NCBI GenBank assembly: GCA_964036155.1
Contig: OZ038422.1
Coordinates: 32,449,201-32,513,200 of the forward strand
Reading direction: 5' to 3'
Origin: Diploscapter coronatus
Lineage: Eukaryota > Nematoda > Chromadorea > Rhabditida > Rhabditidae
Length of the DNA: 64,000 bases
Shown: positions 36,290-47,989 of the stretch, piece by piece
How the letters are laid out: the number at the start of each line of letters is the position of its first letter
How positions within the stretch are numbered: position 1 is the first letter of the stretch
Position numbers and translations under genes: made by a program
The notes under the pieces: generated by a model
What the model was told of the DNA's origin: nothing
What the model saw: only the letters and a program-made list of their open reading frames with translations
Databases searched by the model: none

Positions 36290-39200
36290 CTAGATTTTCG
36301 AGGTTGCTTGAGCCGCTTGATCTCGTAAAAATCGTCGGAGAATTTTACCGGCCGCACTCTTCGGAATCTCCTTGATAAATTCAACTCCTGCGGTTAGTCG
36401 CTTGTATGGGGACACTTTGCCTAAACATTTTATGCTTTGCAAAAAACTTAATTCTCAAATATACTTTATCAAAAGTATCTAATGTCAGTTTGAACTTTCA
36501 TTAGAAAACTTTTAAAAAATAGAAAATTTAAAGGACCTGTTCAAACGTTAGTTGCAGTGCAAATTGCAACTTACAACTCGCTCGAAATAGCATGGGAAAT
36601 GAAGAGAGCGCGATCGCATCAGGTTACATCATTTCTTGTGCTCTTCTGAGCGAGTTGCATTGCAGCTAACGTCTGAACGAGCCCAAAGGGAAACTCACTT
36701 TCAACGAATTTCACCACGTCCGCCTCAATCAAGGCGTTATCCTTCTTGACGACGTAGGCTTTGACTTTCTCCCCAACGTCTCTGTCGGGAATTCCGATTA
36801 CTGCAGCGTCGAGAACTCCAGGATGAGTCAGAAGAAGGTCTTCCAACTCAGCTGGGGGTACCTAGTTTAAACAGAAAATCGAGGTATTATCATAAAACGT
36901 TAACAATTTACCTGGTAACCCTTAACCTTAATCAACTCTTTTAGTCGGTCAACTATGAAAACGTTTCCGTCTTTGTCGGCGTAGCCGATGTCCCCTGAAA
37001 TAAGTGCGGCATTCTTGCGATTTTAGTGGAAGTTGCAAAGTGCGGCATCGTTTATTTTGATGAGTTTACCTGTATGCAGCCATCCATCTCTGAGCGTGTT
37101 CTTCGTCGCCTCATCGCGGCAAAAATACCCGAGCATGACCGTAGGACCCTTCACGCAGATTTCGCCCCGCTCACCAACGCCCAACTCTTTTCCGGTATCA
37201 GTATCGATTATCTGCAAATATATTGCTCTAGTCGAACGACATGATAGATCGTGTGCCGAAAAATAGGGGAGAAAGGACAAGAGAGGAAGAGGAAATTGCG
37301 CGCGCCGCTCTCTTTCCATTGTTCCCCGCTGACTCTCCTTTTCTGCGTTCTAGCCTCCCTCTGAGCATAGTCGTAACGCGCATTTCTCGCAAGGCGCTTT
37401 TTAACACAAACTATCACTCTATTTGACCGATACAATACAAAGTTGCGATTTGTCAAAGTTAGGAAAACTTACCTTCATCATCAGATTAGGAAGGAGTTTT
37501 CCAACACAGCCGAAAGGCTGTTCCAGCGAGAAGTCGGGAACGTGAGACGCCATCGTGCATTCTGTCATTCCGTAGCCTGGAAAGGCAATGTGAAATGAAT
37601 ATTTTGCCAAAAAGTGAGAAGAAGACCTATGGCACTATCTTGGAAACTGCGAAACCCCGAGACATTGAGAAATAGTGTGGAAGAGAAAGCCTATCATCCC
37701 CCATACTCTACCCTAATCATATACTATTTCGCCTATGTCTTGTGTTTCGTGGTCTCGCAGTTTCCAAGTAGTCCATTATCTTGCCTTGCCGAATAAGCCT
37801 AAGTTTGGGGTATCGCTTTTGTGCTTCTTCACATATCTCTCTTCCTGCCGGCGCCGCGCCACAAATGATCGCTTCCATCGAAGAAAGGTCGAATTTGTCA
37901 CAGACTGGATGCTTGGCAAGGAACACCAAAATTGGAGGCACTAGGGCTATCATGCGGATCTAAAACATTTCAAGCTTGCCTATTTTTGGAATGTCCAACA
38001 CTTACCTTGTGCTCCTGAATGTTCTTCAAGAACAGCGGCGGCTCAAAGTGCTTGAAGATGATTCCGCAAGAGCCTCTGAGCAGGGAGAAGTTTAGAAGTC
38101 CTAAGCGAAGCTTGGAAATAATTATTTTTGAGAGACTACTAACCAAATCCAAAAGCGTGATAGAACGGCAGAAACAGCAGAATCTTCTCCCGCTCGTAGT
38201 CCCAATTGTCATCCAGCACTTTGGCATTTTTCTGGATATCAGTGCTGAAATTCGACTTGTGAATTTTTGTGATCCGCGAAGAAAGCCGTACTATGCATGC
38301 AGCTCCATCATGCAAGCCAGATTGAAATGGGACAGCATGACACCTTTTGGGGGTCCGGTCGTTCCGCTGGAATTTTTAACTGGTGAGGAAAAGTAAGGTT
38401 AGCAAAGTTACCTAGAATAAGGGAGAATTATAAGGTCATTGTAGATATCGATTTTCGGCTCTGGAATAGTTCTGATTGGGGTAGAAGCGACAGAGTCCCA
38501 GGAAACAGTATTAGAGCCATTTCCAGTGCCACCAATCACGATAATTGCCTAATTAAGTTACGATAATTGGGCAATTAAATCGAGCTAATTACCCTGATAT
38601 CGGTGCATCCTTTCGCGGCCTTTTCGACTTTGGCAAGTTGGTCAGCGGAGGTGAGGACGACCATGCACTTCGAGTCTTTGAATTGGCGTTCAAGCTCATC
38701 TAAAATTGGGAAAGTTGAAAAGAAGATTTTTTCAAAAAAATATTTTGATGCTGATATTTTGTGTTTTCGATTTTTCAACAGTTTAACTTTGAAAGGAAAA
38801 AAACTTTTGATCTCCTTTTTCGTCTAGACCAAGTGATGATAAGATGTCAATGCAACTAATGTAGTTTTGAGAGTCTAAGCCACTGACTATTCTGATAATC
38901 CTTTCATTCAGTGATTATCAGTAATATTTAAAGATAGGAATGAAAAGTTGTCCGAGATCATAATTTCGAAATTTCATTTAAGAGTGACTTGCACCTTATC
39001 ACTTTGACACTGGTCTCCAGATTTTTAATCATTCACCAACTTATTTAACCCTTATTGTTGCATTCTGTTCGACTGGTTCATTGAATAGACAAAAATTGCG
39101 TCATATGATCAAGAATAGGATGTTGAAAGATGAAAGCCGGACGGAATATTTACAACCACCTGCACAATTGAATGAGAACTCCTTGTGTGGTGACAATGAG

Positions 39201-39866
39201 TAAGCGGAATTGTCTTTGTCCGGGTTGAAAATGGTAATGAAAATAATCAAATTGTTGCTGATTTTATCGATTCCGGTAGCAAAAGGAAACGAAGATATGC
39301 CTTTTTCTTGCAAAAATAAAAGTTTTAAAAACTCACAATCAGTGAAAAGTGCACTGGCTCCGGAAATCGCGCCACCGTTCATGGCAACTCCCAAGAAGAA
39401 AGCAGGGTACTGCCAGACGTTAGCCACGACAGCGCAAGCGATATTCTTCTAAATCGTCGGGTTGTTGAATCTTCGAACTAGCTGGTTCAAATGATAAATA
39501 GGAACCATAGGTCAAGTTATTGATAATTTATAGAAAATATAACTTTAAATTTTAATCATTTTAAATCTATCATCTTAACTTCATCACAAATGCATTTTAC
39601 TAACCCCGAATCCAATCGAATGCAGATAAGTACCCACAGCCTTTGAGGTGTTGAGCAATTTTTCATAAGTGATCACATTTTTCGAGTCCTCGGCGTGAAT
39701 CTAAAATTTCTGTAAAATGAATAAACTTTGGAAGAGTTCTTGTTACAAAGGCGACTTTATTGGCTCCAGGGGTATGAATTTGGCGTTCAATAGCCGAAAT
39801 CAGCATTTTGTGGTATGGCTGATCGGGAACAGGCAAAGATGGATAGGGAGAATGGAAAATCGTCAT
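36290..39866 (-). CDS. Acyl-CoA synthetase, 4-coumarate-CoA-ligase-like (ANL superfamily)
   Basis: Adenylate-forming enzyme that activates a carboxylic acid with ATP and loads it on CoA. It starts [20 protein letters not shown] at 39866. Then come [20 protein letters not shown], the [17 protein letters not shown] helix, the AMP-binding signature [17 protein letters not shown] split by an intron, [25 protein letters not shown], the GYGMTECT motif, [38 protein letters not shown] (hinge and A8), and the catalytic lysine loop SAAGKILRR. All core motifs are present, so it should be active. It ends in SKI, which resembles a weak peroxisomal PTS1 signal; C. elegans relatives of this group are partly peroxisomal. 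Three introns carry mobile or hairpin elements and one is of GC-AG type. The substrate cannot be read from the sequence. Confidence 0.9.
36538..36687. repeat. Hairpin element in last acs intron
   Basis: The left arm (GTTCAAACGTTAGTTGCAGT, then AACTCGCTCG) pairs with the right arm (CGAGTTGCATTGCAGC, then TAACGTCTGAACGAGC). It occupies 150 of the 278 bases of intron 36421-36698. Confidence 0.8.
37221..37437. mobile_element. MITE-A copy 2 (217 bp), making up most of an acs intron
   Basis: The same length and interior as the copy at 22315-22531. The right end, TATTGTATCGGTCAAATA read inward, is well kept; the left end is more diverged. It fills intron 37212-37472 of the acyl-CoA synthetase gene, leaving only about 9 bases before the acceptor CAG and 35 bases after the donor GTAAGT. 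Confidence 0.92.
37629..37776. repeat. Hairpin element in a GC-AG acs intron
   Basis: Both ends read inward as ATGGxACTA followed by CTTGGAAACTGCGA and a few more bases. The element takes about 148 of the 208 bases of intron 37577-37784 and ends 7 bases from its donor. Confidence 0.8.
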
Positions 39867-41384
39867 TTTTCGGGAGCTATTACCTAAAGTTACTAAAATC
39901 GAAAGATGGAACTTTTATAGGGTAAATTATAGCCGAAAACGTCGTATCATTGGTGTGGAGTGTCGATAAAAATAAGGAATGAGAAAAGATAATAATGTCT
40001 AAAATATATGCGCCTTTTGATATGACCCTGCGCATGTACAAATGTAATGGAGTGCTCTAGAGAAAACGATAAAATTGATAAAAATGTCATGATGAGACTA
40101 AATGTAGGAGGAGGGAATTTTTGACTTTTCGAAGAAAACTTTCTATCTTTGTTTCTCTTATTATGCCATTATCGTGTGTTCATTGTGGTCTTTTCCCAAT
40201 GCATGTGTCAGGTTATTTGGATACGATGTAGTTAACAACCTTATAAAAAGGCAAACATGATACAAGTGCACCACACAGAATGACAAGTTAATAAATAGCT
40301 AACGTTATAAAAATATTATTGTGTTTGACATGATGTATTTTTAAAGGCATACATTTTTACTTATATCCTCAACATATCAAAGGAGAACCTCAATTTCTTT
40401 TCGTATATGAGTAAAATCGAGACTTAAGTAATTTTCAAAAACAATAGATTAAGACTTCAATTGATCGAAAACTCTGACCTATCAATGAAAGTCTAAGGGA
40501 AAACAATATACGTCTAAATTTTGCTACATTTTGTATATCTTCTCGCTCCAATAACTCCCTTTCTCGTATTCATATTCGATTTTACCTTCAAAAATTTCTG
40601 CGCGCTTTATTCGTTTGTCTGCAATTGCGTGCGCGCGTGAGTCAGATCCGGCACGGTCAGAAACGAAGAGCCTTTTGTTGAATAAAAGATGGAAGAAGTG
40701 AACGGTTAGGTTAGCCATGCAAATATAGAAATAGCCTAAAGAGGTTCAAAGTAAGGGAAAATACCGAAATAGCGTGAAAAGTTGGATAGAAAAGAAATTT
40801 GCAGAGGGATAAAATCAAGTCTAGATACAAAAGTAGCACAAACTTAAGAAATAGTGTTGAAATATGATAAAAAAAGAAACTCATAATGATAAGTATGGTT
40901 TGGTTTGCATAAAAACAGAAAGGTAAATCAGGATGCAAAAAGTGGCAGAAAGTACAGAGATAGTATTGTAAAAAGAAACTTTAAAGATAATGGAAATTCG
41001 CTCACAAAAGGTGAAAAAATATAGAAATAGTGTGTAAAATGGGAGAAAGAAAGGCTGAAATAACGGTCATTTATGGGAAATAAATGAATGCGGATCCTTC
41101 TGCTAGCGCGAGAACGCCTATTTTACGCTACTACGGTTTTCCCCGTATATTTTCTCTATTCTTCGCTATTTTATCGCATTCATTTTTGGAGAATTCTTCG
41201 CAGAATCGTAGAGTTCGATGAGTCGGCCGCGTGCATCACCGTCCAGGTTATATAAGTGTCGAGAAAGACAGCATCGCCCTCTAGGCATTCAGTTTTCGCA
41301 GCCACACGCACCGCGTTTTCCCGGAAAACGCTCATTTCCGGTTTCATCCTACGAGGTTTTCGCAAGATCGTGAGAAAACCGGAG
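39867..41384. other. Divergent promoter region between acs and the proline-rich gene
   Basis: No exon is seen. A good TATA-like box, TTATATAAG, lies near 41248, about 135 bases before the ATG of the proline-rich gene. The rest is AT-rich with no clear feature. Confidence 0.5.
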
Positions 41385-43453
41385 CATGCTCTGGGCGTTT
41401 GTCCTCCCGCTGATAGGTAATTTTTAGAGCACTGACTTTGTTTTCCTCAAGTTTATTTTCAGGACCTGCAATCGCGGGTCCGAAGGCGAACCCTGAACCC
41501 AACCCCGCTCCAAATCCCAACCCCAGTCCGAAGTTAGGAGGATATATTGGCCCTCCCATACCTGGACCTATAATTCCACCGCCTCAACTTGGATCTAGTA
41601 TGAGTTTCTGAGTTTCAAGCCATTCTGAAATGATTCAGACGGATTCCTGCCTCGACCGCCTGGAGTGTACGGAGGACGAGGAGGCGTGATTCCACAGCCT
41701 GGCGTCTATGGAGGAAGCATCCAGATTCCTCGACCGATGTTCCCAATCCCCGCTCCGAACGTCCCAATTCTGCCCCCGGGAGGGAGAACCATCAACAACA
41801 TTCGATGGGTCCCTTTGCGATTTTTGAATTTCGGTTATCTCGAACAGTTTTTAGTCCTGCAAGCCATGTAGCGTGATGTGCTGCAAGGCTGTCAACATCG
41901 TCCAGCAGATCACGCCGAGACAATGCTGCCCCTGTCCGCCTTGTCAACGGCCGACGCCAATTATGTAGTTGTTTGGAGAAATCAAAGGGTCCAACACACT
42001 TCTTTTTAGTCCACCCTACCCCATCCGACCTGCTCCGATCCCATTTGTGCCTCGGCCGATCATTCCCAACGCCTACGCGGTACCGCCTCCCGTCCCAGTC
42101 CCCCACGCTCCGTCTCCGCCGGGTTTTAAGATAAGTCGTGAAGAGTTGGACGATTTTAAATTTTAGCGCCCTATCCGGTTGGCCCACTTCCCAATCCGCC
42201 CCCTTTCGTGCCCAGCCCTGGTCCTGGTCCCACTCCCATTGTCCCGATCCCCAGACCGTCGCCCACGCCCATTGGGCCCACACCAACTCCAACGAGTGAG
42301 AAATTTTGGAAGAGAAAGGAACTTCGCAAATTGAAATTCAGTCCAACCTGTGCCCTACGTCGTGCCGCCTTCACCAATCTCGCCCACACCCGACTATAAT
42401 CCATTCCGACCAGTAAAAGGAGGCTTCTCGTTCTCGAAGAAGTGTGAATTCAGGTCATCCCGTATCAGCCCGGACCAGTGCCAATCGTTCCCGGCCCAGG
42501 ACCGATAATCCCCGACACCTACAATACGGGTCCCTCTCCGGTGCCAGTTCCAAATAACTACGGCCCAGGGCCAAGCCCCGTACCTCAACCGTTCATTCCA
42601 ATTCCTGGTAGGAAAATGCTTCATGCGAACGAGTAAAGAACTTCTCGATTAAGGCCCAGGCCCTTACCAACCCGGACCAATCCCTCAGCCCGTACCCGGT
42701 CCAGGCCCAGTTCCGTAAGACTTTCCAAACTTACGAATATTTGGACGGTTGAAAACTTAGAATTGGACCAGGAGGCATCCCCGCTTGCTGCTACATTAAT
42801 CCAAAATACCTGACTTTGACGATTTCTTCGAGCTGCGTCAACCCAGCGGTTAGGAAGGAGCGCTGAAAATGCAATTGTAATTTATGATTTCAGGACTGTG
42901 ACTGTGCAAACAACCCTAACTCTCCTAACTGTATCACAAGAAATGTCACGATACAGAATACAGGTAGATTCCTAAATAAATTTAACCTCTTAGGTATGTT
43001 TTTAGGCACTATAATGGCCAACCAGGTGATGACTTGCGAGCAGGCAGTTAGTTTAGGACTGATCAGGCACGACGAAAACGAATATTTCTCAAAGACTTAT
43101 ATGAACATTTAGTTGGGCCGACCTTCAGCCGAACATCTGTCAAGGCCCTTACAGCCCCTACTCACCGGCGACTCCTGAGCCCACGATAAAGTAAATTGAA
43201 AAATCCCCTATACTTGAGATAAATAACTTTAGTTCCCCAACGGTTAGCCCTATTACTCTGGCGCCACCTCCAGTCGCTCCTACAAATTACGCACCCACGA
43301 TAGTGCCGCCGTATGGCGACAGCTACATAAGCGGAACGACAATGGTAATTGTATTCCTTTAAAGCCTATAGCTTTGCAAACCCCGTCCATTTTTCTGTGC
43401 TTCGTTTGCAGTGGCACTCCCCGCAATGGTCGTCCGACGTGTACGCTTCCTAA
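41385..43453 (+). CDS. Secreted proline-rich protein with two short Cys blocks
   Basis: Not recognised as a named family. A short signal (MLWAFVLPLI/GPAIAG) is followed by Pro/Asn/Gly repeats (NPEPNPAPNPNPSP, PGPIIPPPQ, GVYGGRGGVIPQPGVYGG). Next comes a compact Cys block (SCKPCSVMCCKAVNIVQQ, QCCPCPPCQ), then about 200 residues of PxP repeats such as GPGPYQPGPIPQPVP. A second Cys block follows (IPACCYINPKYLTLT, SSCVNPA, DCDCANNPNSPNC). It ends with WADLQPNICQGPYSPYSP, SPTVSPITLAPPP and a last exon WHSPQWSSDVYAS-stop. About a dozen exons are joined by introns of 44-50 bases. One junction, near 43053-43112, does not keep phase with any GT donor I can find. It may be a matrix or cuticle protein, which is inference. 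Confidence 0.75.
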
Positions 43454-43957
43454 CCAACTCGATGACTTTGCAATTTGGTGCACGAAAAAATGGGCGGAGC
43501 TTGCATGGCTTGAATTGCAATACACATTCACGTGGTATTTCTTGCAGAGAATCAACTCAAGTGGTGCTACGTTCAAATGGGAGTTGGCGTCGTTAATTTT
43601 ATTGATTAGCTCGTGCATGTTGTTGTAACTCGAAGATTAGTCATAATTCGTTTGATTTCTAGAATTGTCCTTCTCAAACACACGGTTTCAATGAGGGGGT
43701 TTTGGAAAATTTTAAAGGTCTGAAAATGAGCCCAAAACCTTTGCCCAATTTCTCACATGCATCGATCCTCATGAGTCAAACAAAATTTCTTAAATTTAGA
43801 AGTTGCACTCCCAATTCCTTGAAAATCTAGTATCTTTGTTTAGACATTGTTATCTCACGAACTGAGTCAATTGTTATAATTTTATTTAACAGATTCCAAT
43901 CTTACGCAATTAAACACATAAAAAATCAATAAAAAATTAAAACTCAAGGTTTTTGTT
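43454..43957. other. Spacer between convergent genes
   Basis: It holds the 3' end of the proline-rich gene (AATAAA near 43928) and, on the minus strand, a polyadenylation signal for the GST gene (TTTATT at 43881-43886, read as AATAAA). I see no other feature. Confidence 0.55.
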
Positions 43958-44991
43958 CTAGAACGGAGTTTGCGGCCTTTTGGCGATCCATTCTTTGATT
44001 TCGGGAATCGCCAGGACCTGGTCGCGGAGTTTCAGCATCTGAATGAAAATGTAGAAACTTGAAAAAATCGGGGAAAATTCCTACTTCCGGATGGCCATCC
44101 AGACTCTTTGCATCAATAGATTCGATGGTTATGAGCTGATCCGCCACGAACAAGTCGATCCACGTAACTCCAGAGTCGACGAAAAACCCTAAATTTCCCA
44201 AGTCCTTTGAAAAAGTTGCAAAACCCACCAGACTTGCTCTGCTTCAGATACTTGTCAAAGTATTTGAACAGCTTTTCCGCGGCTGGATCGAAAAATTCCT
44301 TCTTCTTCTGTTCCTAAAAAGAACGTGTGGAGAAATTTGCGAGAACTGAAACTACTCACAAGTTCTTCAGGAGCCATCTTGTCGCGTTGAACCATGTAAA
44401 ATGGTCCTGCTTCCTGGAAAAAGTCCTTCATCAGATCGGCCAGCGCGTCAACGGTAGCCTCTTCAAGCGGAGTTTTGCCTGCATAGCCTGCAAATCGTGA
44501 TTCAAGAAAAGTCTTGTTAACTTTTGATATATTGGTTGGAGAGAACGTCGATATTCGAAAATAGCGCTATTCGTTTCGTTTCTCTTCGGCGCGACTCACT
44601 ATTTCGCTTTCAAATTCGAGTTCTAATTTAAGAATGAATAGCGATTTCCTCCCCAACCAAAAATATATGCTGACCAAACTGCCTCGCCAAATATCGATTA
44701 ATGGCGTAGGATTGGGGAAGCGCAAAGTCATCAATCTTCAGGACCGGCATCTTTTCGAAGGGCATTTCTAGAAAGTGAATAAAATTGAAAAAAAGCTAAA
44801 GGGATATTGTTTACCATTTTTATGCTTGGCCCAATCCTCAAAGTCCAAGCGAACGTCCTCGTAAGGGGTTTTCGAGAGAGCGAACAGCTAAAAATGAAAA
44901 TTGGACTTCAACAAATTCGAATAAATCTCACAAGTCTGGCTGGCTCAGCATAGCCGCGGAAATTGAAGTAGTAGAGCTTGTACTGAACCAT
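43958..44991 (-). CDS. Sigma-class glutathione S-transferase, copy 1
   Basis: Conjugates glutathione to electrophiles in the cytosol. It starts MVQYKLYYFNFRGYAEPARL, with the catalytic tyrosine at residue 8. The thioredoxin-like half holds DVRLDFEDW, EMPFEKMPVL and the glutathione-binding LPQSYAINRYLARQFG. The helical half has YAGKTPLEEATVDALADLMKD, FFDPAAEKLFKYFDKYL and GFFVDSGVTWIDLFVADQL, and ends EWIAKRPQTPF. The length, about 207 residues, is normal for the class. It has seven exons with mostly short introns; the intron after QFG (44488-44674) is long and holds a hairpin. It is a tandem paralogue of the gene at 46278-47344. Confidence 0.93.
44540..44663. repeat. Hairpin element in GST copy 1 intron
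   Basis: ATATTGGTTGG on the left pairs with the right-arm CCAACCAAAAATAT, with extra pairing inside (GAATAGCG type). It fills most of the 187-base intron 44488-44674. Confidence 0.55.
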
Positions 44992-46277
44992 TCCTACCAG
45001 TCTCAGTCCTAGGCTGGAATGTTGTCAGTTTGAATCTTCTTCTGAAATTTCATCTCCACATGACCTACTCACATAAAAATAGACGAAAGCTCTCATCCTA
45101 TGCTCAGAAATTGACCTCGAACGATAAAACAAATGGATGAAAAAGCGAAAAACATGTTATTTTATGCTTTACGTAAGAAGCGCAAACGGTTTCCCAAATT
45201 CCACTCAATATCGTCAAACTCGTTGTTAAAATATGCGCATGGGTGTAACTAAGAAATTGGCAGAGTAAAAAATAATATAATACAGTAACCGAGAAATTAA
45301 CGGGCAAAGCAAGTCTGAAATGAACACGTAAAAGGAAGAAAAGTGTGGGAGGGCGTGGCCTGAGAGAATAATCATGCGGCACCTTTGCAGAACCATTCTC
45401 CCGCTGCACTCGTCCCTTTCTGAGATTTCTGCGACAGACAGCAATCGCTGACGATATCTGGCTAATTTTAGATAATTTCCTCAATAATTAATTGGAAAAA
45501 TACGGCAATTAACGATAATTACGGAAATTTTGGGAATAAATTCAACGAGGACATTAGGGAGCTTCGGTTGTAAACGCAGTGCGCACAAGGAGAGAAACAA
45601 TGAATCCTATGCAGTCTTTCCGGAAATATGTTGCGGCGTTGCACGAATGCAAAAATATTCGTTTATTTTTTGCTAAGGATAAAGCTAATCAGTTTTCTCA
45701 TCGATTCAGATTGGGCTTTTTTGTGCCTTCGCCCTCTGCATCAAACTAGACCACGATGAAAGCAAAAAATGCTCTATTTATCCAATTTCAGCTCGTTACT
45801 CGCGTCTTCTGGGGATACGAACTACTACAAATATTATTATTTATCGCCAATCTTCACATTCAGACAAAAAAATTAATTAAAAATACCTCGAACTCGAGAT
45901 AGACCAGACTACTTCACTTCTCTCTTTATAAACGATTTCTGCAAAGTGGGCGGAGTTTGCGCTCTCTAGCTTTACGGCATAGCTAACCGTTGGCAACACC
46001 ATCTAGACTCCGCCTTATTATTCGAATAATCTATCGGTTTGATCTTTCTGCCTCTCTGGGCTCTATGATAAACCTAGTCTCTAGCCCTCAACCGCGTATT
46101 TGCTTTATGGTCTAGACGCGGCTGGAACAGTGTAGTTTACACACTATTCACAGATTTCTCTGCAAAACATTCGAAGATTTTCGAAAATAAGCGAAAACTC
46201 TACATTACGTGCAAGAACTACAATTCGGAGAAAAATTTATTGATAAAAGCCTTGTGCAAAATTGTAGATAGATAAGT
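44992..46277. other. Spacer between the two GST genes
   Basis: No supported exon. This is the upstream region of GST copy 1. Nothing distinctive is seen beyond AT-rich sequence. Confidence 0.5.
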
Positions 46278-47344
46278 TTATCTGTCAGTGACAGGTCTTT
46301 TCTCTACCCATTCCTTGATTTCGGGAATTGAGAGAACGTTATCTCGTAATTTTTGAAGCTAAATTCAAATTTGGAATTGTATCTTTCATAAGGAGAAATA
46401 CCTCTTCATGACCTTCCAAACAACCCGGAGCACGATTTATGAAAGTCCCGATCTGATCAACCACGAATAAATCGATCCATGTAACCCCAGAGTCAACGAA
46501 GAATCCTGGACTTACAAAAAAAATCCATAAAAATTTTCATAGCTTACCAGAATTGGACTTCCTCAAGTACTTCTCGTAGAAGTTGAAGAGCTTTTCCAAC
46601 CATGGTTTAAAATTTTCGGTTTTCAGCTTCTCCTGGAAGAAACTGGAGATTTTTTAGGATTCGATCTTACCAGTTCTTCAGCGGAAATTTCATCATTGAA
46701 ATAAGCATTGTAGTACGGACTAGTCTCGTACTTAAAGTCGTTCATCAAACCGGCTAACGCGTCTATGGTAGCCTCTTCAAGCGGGGTTTTGCCTGCATAT
46801 CCTAAATGTCTAGTTCAAAAAGCTTTTCGACTCTAGGTTTCTTATATTTCTTATCGGCTTTTTCTATTTTCTTTAGCACTATATATCCGATGACAAAGGC
46901 AGCCAATGATGATCCACTGGATGAGCATTCAGGAAACCGATTTTTTAGAGTCGTAGGCGGTTTGTACCAAAATTGTAGGGGCTTCTCTCGTAAATTTCGG
47001 CACAACTCTCCTCCAACCCACTTTTTACATTTACCGAATTGCTTAGCCAAGTAACGAAGGATGGCGTATGATTGAGGTAGCAGGTATCCGTCAATCGATA
47101 GAACTGGCATCGTTTCGAAGGGCATGTCTAAAGTTATTTAACAAATAAGGACACAGAAAAGTCAAATTGCCTTTCTTATACTTGGGCCAATCTTCAAAAT
47201 TTATCCTGATATCTTCAAATGGTACCTTGGAAAGAGCGAAGAGCTAAAGTTTTAGAGTCAAATTGAAACCGTACAAATTATTACTTGTCTAATGGCTTCA
47301 GCAAGACCTCTAACGGGGAAATAGTAGAGTTTGTACTGGACCAT
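46278..47344 (-). CDS. Sigma-class glutathione S-transferase, copy 2
   Basis: A paralogue of the preceding GST with the same exon structure. It starts MVQYKLYYFPVRGLAEAIRQ (catalytic Tyr8), then INFEDWPKYKKGMPFETMP and LPQSYAILRYLAKQFG. The helical half runs YAGKTPLEEATIDALAGLMND, NFKPWLEKLFNFYEKYL, SGFFVDSGVTWIDLFVVDQI, and ends EWVEKRPVTDR. Residues around TWIDLF are almost identical in both copies. The C-terminal part around NRAPGCLEGHEE differs and may change substrate choice. The intron after QFG (46802-47034) is again the long one but holds a different hairpin. Confidence 0.92.
46956..47019. repeat. Hairpin element in GST copy 2 intron
   Basis: A diverged relative of the perfect hairpin at 34334-34405, in the opposite sense. 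It contains TTTGTACCAAAATTGTAG, a short loop, and TAAATTTCGGCACAACTC with CTCCAACCC. It lies in intron 46802-47034. Confidence 0.7.
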
Positions 47345-47989
47345 TTTCGTTGGACTTATTAAAATTGGTAGCTAAATTTATGCGGTTGTTTAACGAGTTG
47401 GCATCATTTATACTCAAAAGAAAATTTGATAAAATTTTACTGGATGCAAAGATGTCTCTGCACTCATGAAGGGAAGTGCTATCTCAATTCCTTTTGTTTA
47501 TTTGCTCTGAGCAAAAATTGATGCGGTTTGTGCTGGGAAGAGTTTATGCCGTTTATTGTTATCAAATCGCATGCAACAGTTGAGGGATTTTCGAAAGTAT
47601 ACGAAAATTTTAGCATCATTTACAATTGTTGGTGTTAAACCTTGTACTTTTGTACCATCACAAACGATGGATAATCCAATAAAAATTCAATTGTATAAAT
47701 CTTTGAAAAAGCGGAACCCCCCACCTACTTTAATAGATTGTAAACTATTTCGGTTTAGATTTTGTTTTTGGAAAATCCGATTTTCGACCGAATGTTACGA
47801 TTTCAAAAGGTTTCGCGATTAAAATAATGGTTATTAATTGAACTAATAACTACAAAATGCGAAGATTAGTTTAAGCGAGATTTGCGCGATTTCGAGAAAA
47901 AATGGATGAGAGCAAACCCGATAGTTTGTCATTTTTGGACGGTATAGTTCAACGAAAATCGTTAATTTTCATATCTGAAGATTCGAAAA
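47345..47989. other. Divergent promoter region
   Basis: Sits between GST copy 2 (-) and the first secreted-protein gene (+). No exon is supported; an 88-codon open frame here is not convincing. Confidence 0.5.

Noticed and set aside
36290..36298. C-terminal SKI as proof of peroxisomal location
   Set aside because: SKI is only a weak variant of the PTS1 signal. I note it but do not use it to assign location.
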